The notes under the pieces: model-generated | Told to the model about the DNA's origin: nothing | The model's input: the letters and a program-made list of their open reading frames with translations, nothing else | Database searches by the model: none | Made by a program: the position numbers and the translations under genes | Origin: Usnea hakonensis | Lineage: Eukaryota > Ascomycota > Lecanoromycetes > Lecanorales > Parmeliaceae | Assembly (NCBI GenBank): GCA_013423325.1 | Contig: BLJB01000104.1 | Span: 63,300 to 127,299, forward strand | Length of the DNA: 64,000 bases | Direction: 5' to 3' | In this document: one piece after another, positions 42,801-56,200 of the stretch | How positions within the stretch are numbered: position 1 is the stretch's first letter | Layout: each line of letters begins with the position of its first letter

Positions 42801-45800
42801 ATTAATAATTACCCGGACTCTCTAGCCTTATTCCTAACTATTATACCGGATATTATCCCCTACGTTTAACGCCTAACTAGAGGTAGCTTCTTAATCGTTA
42901 ACGGTAAATATCTTATAGCGACGGTATAAATATATAGCCGTAAAGATTTATATCTTTAAAATTAGATTATAACGAGCCTCGGGGGTTCTAAGGAAGGGAA
43001 TCTCTATATATTAAAGTTTTATCGTTACTATAGATAGCTTAACGATCGACTATAGTAAGATTTATAAAGAATTATTAATTATCTAGATTTAGCTATTAGT
43101 CGATAAAGAAATCTAATATTATTTAGAGAGGACTAACTCTTAGAGTATAGATACTATCCTCGTTATTATAGGGTTCTATAGCCCCTTAGAACTAGGAGCC
43201 TACGTAGCTCTTAACGAGATTAATAACCTTAAGTTAAGCGGGATAGTAAAACCGGTTCTAATATAAGATCTATTAATAGACTTCCGAAGAAAATTTCGTA
43301 TTCGGGGAGGGATTATTTAGAGATCGAGAAGCCTTTTCTAGTTAGTATTTATAGATAACAAAATAGAAGTAATCTTACTATTCCCTTTATTACCTTATCC
43401 TTCTAGTTATCCCGAAATCTAGCCCGGATTTAATTAAATAGAGCTTAGACGAAGAGGCGAGCGGCTTTATCTAGAGATCGATCTATATATATTAATAAGC
43501 CGCTATTCCGCGAGGATCGTATTATAAAGGGTCCGATACCTAAGAGATTAGACTATAAGCGAGACGGAGTTTATAGGGCTATCTTATTAATATTATATCC
43601 CTTAAACTAAAATAAGATATATTATAGAATATTCTTTATTAGTAGTCTAACCTTACCGATAAGCTTGTCTAAGAAGTTCTAGGTTACTAGTAACGGAGGA
43701 GGGGTTTAATTTAGTATATAACGGGCTAAGCGGTAGAAGATATCTATATACTCTTAAAGATCGAGAGTTCGAAGTATTTAGACTAAATACTTATACTTCC
43801 TATTAATTACCTAGGACGTAGATATACGAATAATCTAATCCGGGCTAGCTATAGAAAAGAGTATATCTTCTACTTTTTATAGATTTAAGGTTCCGCTTCT
43901 CTTATCCTATAAGCCCTAGAGGGCGGTTATATCTTAGAATATAATTTACTAGATAAGATAAGCGTAATACGATAATTAAGGATCTATAAAGATAGAGATA
44001 GAGTCCTCGGCCTAATTAAAGAGTATTTTCTATATCTATTTATATAATTAGCATAACCCTATTCCCGAATTAAATCCCGAAGCTAGAAGATAACCTTATA
44101 TATAGTATCTACATCGTATAAATATCTCCTAAGATAGGCTCTTATAAAGATTTATAAAACTATAATAGGCCTCCCTCCTTAGATATAATAATATTATATA
44201 GAATTTCCCGAAATTCTTTAGTAGACTATATCGTATTAAAGGACTACTATTCGTTACTACTTATAATCTAGATAAGGCGTAAGATCGATTAACTCTTATC
44301 TATTTTATTCGCTATATTGTAATAACCCTCCTCCTTTAGCTAATATAGGTATTCGTAGACTCTTATAAAGAGATTATCTAAAGGCAATATAGTTTCTAAA
44401 AGATATATACGTAAGAGGGTTTAATTCTTAGCGTTTAGTAGATCTATTATAGAGAGTAGAATTAACGCCGCTAGAGAGTCCGCTATAGCTTAAGTATAAG
44501 AGGTAGCTCTTAGGGGTCGCGTAGTAAGTCTATAATAACGTTTAGAGTACTAATATAAGAAAGTAGTTAACTAATATAAAATATATTAATAAGACTAATC
44601 TCTTAAAAGGTCCGTTAAGGTAATATTAGAAGGATTAAGAAATTAGAGGTAGCTACTAAGGTTATATTTTATATAGCGTAGCGAGAGAAAGTGTACGAAG
44701 TAAGAGAAATAGTATCTATATCTCTAACTATTTAGGAAGATAAATAAAGGTCTATATTTATCATGAAGAACTTCTATAGGTATATCTTAAAACTTCTATA
44801 ATATTAGTAATTATTATCTTTTTAGATAATTATATCTATAATAACTATAATAAAGAGGGCGGCCTAGTTAGTATTTATTATATTATTCTATGGATATATC
44901 TAACCTAATCTAAAGACCTAACTAGCCGGTTCTTAAGTTAATACTATCGTCGCCTATCTATTGTCTACCTTATATTTTTTGAATACTATTAATTCCCTAC
45001 TATTCTTTATTGTTCCCTACTATTCCTATCCTCTAATAATATAACTAAGTAAGCCGATAATCCGTACTATACGTTATTACTACTATAGCTTTATTAAGGT
45101 TACCCTCGTCTTACCTCTTATATAAATCCTCCGTCCTAAGAAAGTATCTTCGTAGTATACGTTACCCCGAGGAAAATATCTAGTACTTATATTAATAAGG
45201 TATTAATAACGGGGATAAGATATATATGTATATATTAGCGATTTAATTATATATTTATAGTATTAGCGAGAAAGCTTTACTTTAGTACCCGTCTTTAATA
45301 GTAGGATAGAAGCGTTATTAGTCCTTATAATATAAGGGAAGATAGTTAGAATAGTATTCTAAGGTTAGACTTTACCTTACCCTAGCCCTAATTAGTATAA
45401 ATTCGGAATTATAGTACCTAAACTACTAGCGATAGTACTAGGAAAGTAGGTAGGCGTAGTAGATATAGGTAGATAGATAATATTATAGATATATAAATCC
45501 TATATCCCCTATTAAAAGACTAACTCCTATATTCTATTACTCTATTAATAAAGGATACTATAAAAATTAGATTCTAACTTTAAAGCGTTAATAGCTTTCT
45601 CTTATAACTTAGTTAATTTAGTATCTTAGTCCTATTCTTCCTTTCTTCGGTCCTCTATAGCCTTAATAATATAATAGCGAAGGATATCGATTTACTATTT
45701 TAAGTACTATTAACCTACTAATATATTAGCTTAGTATTAATTCTCGAGGGGGGATTAATACTTGTGCTTACTTATATTATACTTAGCTTATCCCTATCTA

Positions 45801-48800
45801 ATACCGATAAGGATCTTTTCGTAGTAGGTATATAATTTATAAGTAAAGCCTTATAGTTATTAATTAAGCTACCGATAATTATATTCTCTAAAAATATAAG
45901 AGTATTAATTACCGCTTTAAGATTCTAGTTTAAAATTAAGATTAGCGGGATCTCCGCGCTAAATACGGTCTATACTTATCTTAATTATATATTTCTTTTA
46001 CTAATCTATAGTCCTAGTACTCGCACGATCCGGGTATAGATTATATATTTTAGTTAAGTATATATACTATCGAATAAGCGAACTATAATCGGGTACTACT
46101 CCGGTACTTAGTACGAGCTTCTAGGGGATATAATCTACCGTAAAATTTAATACTTCTTAAGAAGATATATTAGAGACTATATAATAAATCTAGGGAGTCT
46201 TATATCTATTAATTATATCGTCCCCTATCGGAAGACTATAATTACTATAAGGATAGGAAATACTAGGAGTAATAATAGTACTATTAAGTCTAGAAATAGG
46301 AGTACTAATATTCCCCGTAACTCGAGGGTAGTTATAATTATAAGCGTTATATAGAGGCGTACTAGGTCTAGTAGTTATATTTATTATATTAATATCGCTC
46401 TTACGTAAGTCTTTATGGGACGTAAAGGAGCTTGCGCTATTATTTAATTTAATAGAGGGTTATTAACTTATAATAGGCTCTACCCTTTAATTAATCTCTT
46501 AATCGATTACTCTACTACTCTAGGTTTTCGGGTTAAAGGCTATAGATTCCCGTCTTAATTCATAAATATATAAGACTCTAAGATTAACGCTACTAGCCTT
46601 AGAGGATATTACTTTTATCTTTCGCGTAATATTACCTAGGGAAGAGGTATACGGACTTCGATAGCCTCGGGCGTAATCGAGATTAATATTACTAGTGGAA
46701 CCCCTACTATTATCGAAGCGTATATCGTAGTTAAAGACTATTTTATTATTAACGTTTATTAGATCGCTATTTCTAGACCCTCTTTAGGTAGTAGTAGTCC
46801 TAACGTTAGCTTAAGTTACTATAGGTAGATCGCTAGCGGGTACTAAAATAGCTATCTTTTCCTCGCGTAATTATTTTATAATTATAGTCTAAGAAACGAA
46901 GCTAGATTAGATAGTTAGAAGATTAGTACTAGCTTAACTTATAATAAATCTATTAAGTATTATCTTATACTAATTATATAACTTATTAGCTACTAAATCC
47001 CTATTATTCTTCTACGCTTATAGCTTACTAGTATCGAGTACCTTACGCCGCGAATACTATAGACTATAGTAATCGACCGCGTTTAGTAACTTAGTTAGAG
47101 CTCTATAGCGAGCTTTAGATATAGTAACGAATTTCTTTCTTAGTACGACTTAGCTAGTCGCTAGCGTAGGGATAATAAAGATATTCTAGGCTATAATATA
47201 TAGTATATTTATACTATTTAATCTTAATACGTCTATCGGAGATTTTAGTAAAGTATAGTATAATTAGGTCTTAATACGGCTATTAGATAGAATTATAACG
47301 TAGGGTATTATTAGATTTAAGAAGTACGCTAGAAAAATTTATAATATAGAATTCTTAAACGTAGGTTTTTTTAGGATTCTCCTAAGGGTTTCTAATTTAG
47401 AAAGAAGTATTACTATCTAGCCTACTAGCTTATAGATATACTAGATATCTTAGCTCCGATAGCGAGTTATTATCTCCTCTAGCTAACTAGAATTAGTCTA
47501 AAAGAAAGAGCTTAATCGTCTAATAATCTTATTTAATTACTACTAACTTGTACCCCTTTTGAATATTATTCCTTTAAGTACTAAAAAAATACGATATCTT
47601 ATCTTTAAAATATCGGCTAAATTAGAAGCTGATAAAAAAGCTAAAAATTTATATAAGGAACTAAGATTACTTACGCTTTTATATTTAGTTAGTAATTATT
47701 ATCTTTATCTATAAATCCTATTATATCTTTATAGAGATGGACTTATAACTCTTATATTATCGTTAACTATAATATTTGATCTAGTAGATTTTAAAAAGGG
47801 GATCTATCGATCTAGCGCTAGGGAGAGTAAAAGAATTTAAATTATAATAGGTAGTTATAGATTACCGCTATCTAAGGTTCTAGTATACTCTAGAAAAATA
47901 TTACCGTTAGGTAATAAACCTCCTTTAATATTTACCTCTCTATACTTTTAGATCCTCCTCTATTTTATCTTAATTATTCTCTACTATCCTCTCTATACTT
48001 ATACCCTTCTAGCTATTACTAAAGCTTCGGTATCTATCTATATAATATCTCGAAATCAGATAGATATTAATCTTTATAAAGTAGCTTTCCTATATCTTCC
48101 TACCTCTTTTAATATAAGTATAGTCTTCCTTTCCTATTAATACGACTCGACTTCTAAAGGACTATCTACCTTAGACGTCCCGGTTTAAAGTAATATAGTT
48201 ATCTCTAAAGTTATTAGCTAAGTAACTATAGCCTTTTTAGTTACTAAGCTAACTAATAAACTTCTCTATAGTAGCGGAGCTATCCTTACTAAGGACTACG
48301 ACTTATTTATATAGATTATCTATTTCCTCGGTAGTAATCCCCTAAAACGCAGCTATATTACGAAAATTATTAGAGTAGTTATTAGGTAAAAGGAAACTAT
48401 CTTAGCTTATTACGAGTATCTAAAAAAGGAGCGAGCTACTCTTCGGATAACCTTTTAGAAAGTCTTTCTTAGGAAGCCTATTATAAAGGGTATAAGAGTC
48501 TATACCTAAGAGACTAAATATATATACCCGGTTAATAGCCGGCTATATAATAAGTTATACGGAACCTCTTTCCCTACGACTCGATAGACTCTAACTCCGG
48601 TAACTAAGCCTACTAAAAGATACCCGGCTAAGAAGATACGACTACTATATAATAATATAAAGGACGCCGATAAGATAGATATTAATAATATCGAGGGGGA
48701 TAATAAGTAGGATAAGGTAGATTAAAAGGATAATAATAATAACGGTAATAACGGGGATAAAGAATATAAAGAGGATAGCGAGAAAGACGACGAAGAGGAC

Positions 48801-50016
48801 AATAAGAAGTATAAGTATAATAAGGAGAGTAGGGAGAACGATTCGAATAATAACGAGGAGATTAAAGAGGATATAGACTAGTTCTATACTATTATCGTTT
48901 ATACTTTAGAGGATATACTCGTTATTAGCTAAGAAGGGGGTTAGTTCTCTTAGTCTATCTTTAATATATCCTAAAAATACTCGTAATTAGATAATAAGTA
49001 ATATAGACGTAGACGTTTTCCTAGACTAATAATAATAATATTTAATATACTTAGCTTATTACTATCGTTTTACTACGAATACCTAAACGCGTAGAAGGGG
49101 CTAGTAAGCCTTATAACCTCGATAAATTAATATTAGCCTAGTAGGATAATCCTCTCTATTCTTAGAATCTACGATATAGGGGCTTACTAGTCCCCTATAA
49201 TTATCGTTAGATCTATCTTAGATTATTTACTATATCTAGATATCGGATTTACCGCGAAAGCTAATAGCTAGGGAAAAGAAGAAAGATATATTAATTTATA
49301 TATTACAAATACTTCTTACTCTAAGTTTTTAGCTTCTTATTATAATAGTTATATCCGCTAATTTAAGATAGATAAGTTTTAAATCTAAGTTATATATTAT
49401 TATTATTTAGCCTATAAGTATTAAGATAAGCCGATACTAATTAGAACTAATTATACGTTATAAAATTCTTCTCCTATTATCTTCTAATATTTATAACCTC
49501 TCTTTATCCCGTTAACTTCTATAACCTCTCGTATTCGATTATATAAGTATAGTCTATAGAACCCTTAGTTAGCGGAGCCGATATAGGAATAGTATCTTCG
49601 GTAGTAGAAGATAAAAGAGAGTCTTATATAGTATCTCCCGTATAGATCTAGCTAGCTCGAACTTAGACTAAACTTTTCTATCTTTAGCTTCCCTATATAT
49701 AGTAGTACGGAGAGATAGTAGTATCTATACGAACCCCGCTAAAGATAGAATAAGTACGTGTGGTATTAAAGCTTATTATATATAAGATTCGTTATAGAAA
49801 GACCGAATAAAAAGTTTAGGCGACGAGATTCGAAATAATATTAAGGGTAGATAATAATAGTTATAGAACTTTACCTAATTAATTACTAATTCGCTTTTCG
49901 ATACTCTAGATAATCTAATTTATATTACTATTAAATATAATAATAAGAGATACCGGAATCTCGCTTAAAAAGGCTTCTCTATATACGGGATTACGAGTTA
50001 TCGCTAGTAAAAAGAG

Positions 50017-50214
50017 TAACTTATTATAGAAGAGTAGCTTATTATAGGAGGGTAGCTTATTATAGAAGAGTAGTTTATTATAGGAGGGTAGCTTATTATA
50101 GGAGGGTAGCTTATTATAGAAAGGTAGCTTATTATAGGAGGGCAGCTTATTATAGGAGAGTAGCTTATTATAGGAGGGTAGCTTATTATAGGAGAGTACC
50201 TTATTATAGTAGAA
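50017..50214. repeat. 18-base minisatellite, about 11 copies
   Basis: Units resemble TAGCTTATTATAGGAGGG with GGAGGG, GAAGAG or GAAAGG endings. Period 18 keeps a reading frame of six codons; if TAG was CAG before RIP, it would have coded Gln-Leu-Ile-Ile-Gly-Gly-like hexapeptides (inference). Confidence 0.8.
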
Positions 50215-50910
50215 GAGAACGGTTATAAGGATACGTACTAAGTATAAGATAGTACTCCGAAGACGACTAAATCCGCGTTAGAGATAATATACTAGCCTCC
50301 CCCCGACGGCGTTAAGGTAGTAGATAGTTATACTCGAGACTAGCCGGAATAGACTATTTCGTACTTTTCTAGAAATAGGCTAACGCCCGATTCGAGCTCG
50401 ATATAGCTATAACTATTAGTCGAGGGTAATTTAAGTTAGAACTCGCCCTCGAGAGCCGAATCTCTTATATAGAACCCCTATAAAAGGCGATTAGAGCCTC
50501 TAGATTATAGAATATATAAGCGTATAGACGCGGTTTAAAGTTCTCTATTATTACGACCTCAATCTAGTTTATCTAATCGTATCGATAAGCAAAACGCAAA
50601 GGAGTAGTAGATTAGTAATTAGATTAACGCGTTTAATTAGGGTATCTAGATTCTTTAGAAATTCTTAAATATACTCTTATTTATCTAAGAGCGGTCTTAC
50701 GCCGTACTCTAAATAAGATACGACGTACTAGAATATAAAATCGACGAGATTACTTATAACGAGTAGAATTACGCCTATAGCGTTAACGAGTCTCTCGAGT
50801 ATTACTATAACTAGGTAGACGTATTAATTAAATCTTATCTCGATATACTCCCGGCTAGCTAATAGTCCCCTTAGAGAAAGTTGCGGGATAGCTAGGGGAA
50901 GCTTAAAGAA

Positions 50911-51348
50911 AAGATCGATACTATTTTTTATAATAATAACGAACTAGCTCGTTACGTAATTAACTATATCTCTAAATATTACGATCGGATCGATAAGACG
51001 CTAAGTACGAATTTCGAGAGACTATTTACTAGCTATTAGTAGTCTTATACGATACTCTACTAAGGTTATATAGGACTATAGGAAAAGATAAATAAGGTCC
51101 TAAGTAACAACTATAAGTAGTCGAAGACTAAAATCGATACTATCCTATATGATAATAGCGAACTAGTTCGTTACTTAATTAATAGCTTCTCTAAATATTA
51201 CGATTAGATCGATATAATACTAATAACGTATTTAGAGAGTCTATCCTTTAGCTACCTAGATTCTTATAAGATACTTTACTAAGATTTTATAGAATTAAAG
51301 AAAAGGATTAATAGATTCCTAAGTAATAACTATAAGAAATTAAAGACT
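50911..51348 (+). repeat. 219-base (73-codon) tandem duplication in a decayed coding frame
   Basis: Two adjacent units start at 50911 (AAGATCGATACT) and 51130 (AAAATCGATACT). Both read KIDTI, then a two-residue spacer, YNN or YDN, then ELARYVIN or ELVRYLIN, and SKYYD, in the same frame. A weaker third unit starts at 51349 (NVDILLYNN). RIP-type stop codons interrupt them. They look like remnants of a repetitive, probably helical protein of a transposon or captured gene. Confidence 0.7.
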
Positions 51349-53765
51349 AACGTAGATATACTTCTATATAATAATTAGAGGATCGTCTATATCTTAACTA
51401 AACGCTTCGATAATAATTCTAGTTAATCCGACACCGCTTTATAATACCGCTTTAATAATCTTTATAGTTAATTCGATATTACTTTCTAATACTACTTCGA
51501 TAAAATCTCTACTATATCTTAATATACGGAGATATTAATACGTACCGGGTATACGAAGCTTAATAAAAAGCTCGGCGCTATTCTACGTAATAACTAGAAG
51601 CTAGTTAAGGAAAAGATTAACGTAGCTCTACAAAATAACTATATAATATTAGTATAGAAGATAGATATAGTCCTTTATAAAGACCGAAGAATTATTTAGG
51701 CCTTAATTAATAGCTTCGCGGACTACCGTAATTAAATTAGCGACTTTATATAATCCTATTCTATATACGAAGAGGCTCTAAATAAAGAGTATATATTAAT
51801 AGCGAACGAGCTTATTAACTTTAAAGCCTTTATCTACGAGTTTTATATTTAGATATAGGTGGCGTAGCCGGGTAATAAGGTCGTAAAGGCTTTACGTTAT
51901 AAGCGAGCCGATTAGGTAAATAGGCGTTATCCTAGACTATATATATCTAAGGTATAGCTAACCCTTTAATTTATAATATAAATATATCGAAAAGCTAAAG
52001 GACGACTTTATCTCCCACTACGAATATTAGTATAGGGGGGAATAGTTAAGGCTTTCCTACCGAAGGGTAACGTTAGACTTTAAATAGCTACTTTTAGAGT
52101 TGTAGCGGTATCTCTAACGTAAGAGAAGAAGTATAATATCAGACTTTTAATAGAATAGTATAGGCGATAAAGTAGTAATAACTTTAATTTATTTTTTTTT
52201 CCAAGCTACCTTAGATATAATATTCTTCGAATATATTCTAATATATTCCGATTTTATATTTATTAACTATAATTTATACTAATAATATATCTAAGCCTTT
52301 AGTATTCTTATTAGTTAGGACGCTAACCCGGATAAATTAAGATATATATAGATATATAATTAGGCTATCCTCGTACTAGATTAGTAATTCCGAAATTAGC
52401 TATAGAACGTTTCTTAGCGCTATAAAAACTCTCGATACCTAGGTAGTATAGATCTAGAGTAATAAAGATAACGATCTAGTTAGCTATAAGGGAAGAGAAT
52501 ACGGCTAAGGAGCTATCTACTAGTAAGAAGTCTATAGCTCTTATTAATTACTCTATCTCCTCTATCCTCGGGCGCCTAATATAGTATATCTATAAATAGT
52601 AAATCTACGAATCGTATTATTATAATATATATACTATTATATATAATCCCGCTAGGACTATAAGACCCACTAATCTATAGTCGTACTAATATAATAAGGC
52701 CGTATTCTCGTAATTCTTTTACTTACTACTAAGTAATAGGGGAGAATAATAAACTTAGTATAAAACGACTCTTAAACTAGGAGTATAATTAGGAGTACTT
52801 AAGAGTTATAACTAAACGAATAGATTATAGGTCTTCTAATTATATTTTAAGCTTATCTAATTCTATAAATCTAATAAGACTATCTCTTTAAGTCCCTAGG
52901 CTACGGACGAAGGGTTAATAAGACTCTTCGTCTATTAAATAAAGTAGTAGTAATTAGCTTTCTTTATCCGGTACCCTTACTCTACTAAGTAGCTTTTAAT
53001 ATTCCTGGATCTCTATAATCGCCTAATTATATTATATCCTCTATTCTACCGTATTTGAGCTAATTATACTCGGCCCGAATATATCTACTTAGTAAACCCT
53101 AGAAGCTATTTTGCTTCTAATACTTAACTAAGAAGCTAGATTAATATTTTATATCTATATCGTTAATTAGAAATTTATTAATATTAATAGTAGACTATAT
53201 TTTTATATTCGATCTTTAAGTCTATAGTAGTTAAATCTTCCGCGTTATATATTATTACTATTTCCTTAAGTACTTAAACTACTTAATAGTAGTAATAATT
53301 TAGCCTCTCTTCCCCTAATCCTTTAGCGGTTATATAATAATTGCCCTATAATTACTCGCTTCTAATTTTTTAATACTATCCTTTAGCGAGGGTAGAAGAG
53401 TTAATAAGGCTCTCTATCTACTAGACAAAGTAGTAGTAATTAGCTTTCTTCGTCTAGGGTTATTTAACCCGATTCTAGTCTCCGCGCTTTAAATATCTTA
53501 TCCCTTACTTCCTTTCTTCCTAAAAGTCATTATTTTTTTCTTTCTAGCAAGATAACGTATTATACGTCCTTAGTCTATAAGATATTAAATAACCTAGTAA
53601 CACGTTAATATAGTAATCTAATAACCTCTTTTTTTTTATTTATTTATTTAATTTTTATAGTTTTTTATATTCGTAAGTTCCCTTCTACTAAGAGAACGTA
53701 TTGTAAGTGGTCTATAAATTCGATATCTAATAGCCTAGTAGTACGTTAATATAGTAGTTTAACGA

Positions 53766-53770
<5 letters not shown>

Positions 53771-53821
<51 letters not shown>

Positions 53822-53881
53822 NNTTTTTATTATTTATTTTAATATATTTATTTTACATTTTTTTTTTTTTTTTTTTTTTTT
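53771..53881. repeat. Poly-T tract with unresolved bases
   Basis: Two long T homopolymers separated by a short AT-rich stretch, with two N at 53822-53823. Length here is likely an assembly estimate. Confidence 0.75.
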
Positions 53882-56067
53882 GTTTAGTTATTTAGTTATA
53901 GTAGTTTTTTGAATTTTTAATTATATAAATTTTAGGTTCTCTAATTTTTTAGCCCTTTTTTAGCTTAGTAGTCTAAAAAGTTTATTAGTCTAGTAATCTG
54001 ATTCTTAGATAGAAGAAAGTAAATCTCGTATTAAAGACAAATATAGCCTTTTCTAAGATACTATAATTATAGAGTATAGCTTATAACTATACGGGCTCTA
54101 TTATATAAGAGATATTTACTCTTAACGATACTTATTCTATACGCGGTCTTAGAGTAGGCGTATATATATATTTTATAGTAGATAGGAGAGGTAATAAGGC
54201 TCTCCCTCCTTAAGATAAAGTAGTAGTAATTAGCTTTCTTCGTCTTATATAAATATAATAACCCGGAAGAGGAGGGCGAATATAGTGCTTACTTAAAGGT
54301 ATATAGTATGAATAATAGTAGTAATATATTCTTATATTTAGAAATCGCGGTTTAGGACCTTAGATTATCTTTCTATAAAACTAATAAGAGTAAAGAAACT
54401 ATCTATCTTTATTATTCTTATTTATATTTTTAACGATTCTATCTTTTTATACTATATTTCGGATTTCTACTTATACTCTAGATTCTAGTTAGGCTACTAG
54501 CGTCTAAGTATATATTATCTAGGCGAAGTTCCGAGATATCGTTAAATTAAAGTTAACTAAAAACGATTAACGGCGTAAAGAATAAGATTATTAAGCGTAT
54601 AAAAATCTTTTACTTTCGGAATATATTTTAAAATATAGTAGTAAAAGGAGGTAAAAGACGTTATAACTAAACTATAAATAAGACTTACTAATTTCGATAG
54701 GACTCTAAATATTTTATACTAATAGATCCCTTTATTTATAGATAGCGACTATAGAACGGGTTAACGAGATCGAGAGATTAATTTTAAGGCCTAATAAATA
54801 CTTCTTTTATAACTTGAAGTCTAAAGACTTAAGCTATATTAATACCTTTAACTCCTATCCTATCTATAATTACTCTAATTAATCTCTATATTAATATAAG
54901 AGGATAGTTACTTATATCGACCTCTTTACTAATATAAAAAGACGGTTACTTAAATTAATCTCTTTATCTATATATAAAAATAGTTACTTAGATTAGTCTC
55001 TATATCTATATAAGAAAATATTATTAAAATATCTAATAGTTTAAATCTTAGTACTTAATACCCTAATCTTACCTCCTCCTAAAAAGCTAAACTCTATTAT
55101 AATTAGTAAATCTAATCTACTCGCTTTTACCCTTCCTATTCTAATCCGCTATACTATAATTATTACTATAAACTATTTACTCCTCCTTCTTCCTATAGCG
55201 TTATAAAGCTTATATAGCGTATTCGCTTCTACGTTTAAAACTACGAATTTAGTATTCGCGAGATATCCCGTAAAGTAGTAATAATATAAGGACGGTTAGC
55301 TAGCTTTATAGAGATATTAGAGAGTCTTTAGTTAGACGAGAAAAAGGTAGATTAGAAAGAAGATATAGATAAGATAGATTAGAAGTTTAATAATAGAAAC
55401 TCTATTAATAATACGAAAATAATAGATACTATAGATTAGGAGTAGAGTAAATAGAATAGTTTAGTAGAGTATATAGATTTCTCGTAGGGCGTTTAGGAGG
55501 ACTAAGGTTAAAGAGAGATTAATATAGAATATTTTAGGTCTATTTTACTACGATAATACGAAGCTAATTAAACTACTATAATATAAAGTTATTTAATATT
55601 TATATTTATAATACTTTTTACCCTCCTCTAATATTTCTCCTACTCTAATACTACTCCCTTAATACTTCTTAATAGATACTTAAAGTTAACTAAGTTTCGA
55701 TTTTTTTCTTACTTTAATTTTTACTAAAAATACTAACTAAAGAGGATAGATATTAAATTTACTACTAAAAAATTAGCTAATAGAGATTAACGAAATAATT
55801 TAAAGGTACCTTAAGATATACTATCCCTAAAGAATATTACTAGCGTTTATATTAAAAGGAGACCTATATATAGAAAGACTAATACCTTAGTAGAGAAAAG
55901 TATAGAGCTATATAATAATATAACGTATTTAGTATTAAACGATCGCTATTATATAATCTACGATTATCTCGAAGGGTCTATAGTTATTATAGTTAAAACT
56001 ACTCGCGTTAAGGATCGGGATCCGTTACTATTATCTAGAAAGAAGAAATAGCGAGAAGATACTATAT

Positions 56068-56200
56068 TACTAGCGCCCTACTAAACTAAGAAGAAGAAAC
56101 CGCGAGAGGATACTATATTACTAGCGCCCTACTAAACTAAGAAGAAGAAGGAGGATAGTATAACGCTAGCGCCCTACTAAACTAAGAAGAAGAAACCGCG
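56068..56200. repeat. Imperfect tandem repeat of about 45-52 bases, three copies
   Basis: The phrase CTAGCGCCCTACTAAACTAA followed by GAAGAAGAA occurs three times (near 56070, 56122, 56168), separated by GAGGATA-like spacers. The frame would read LAPY-stop-TKKKK, so a Lys-rich coding repeat before RIP is plausible. Confidence 0.7.
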
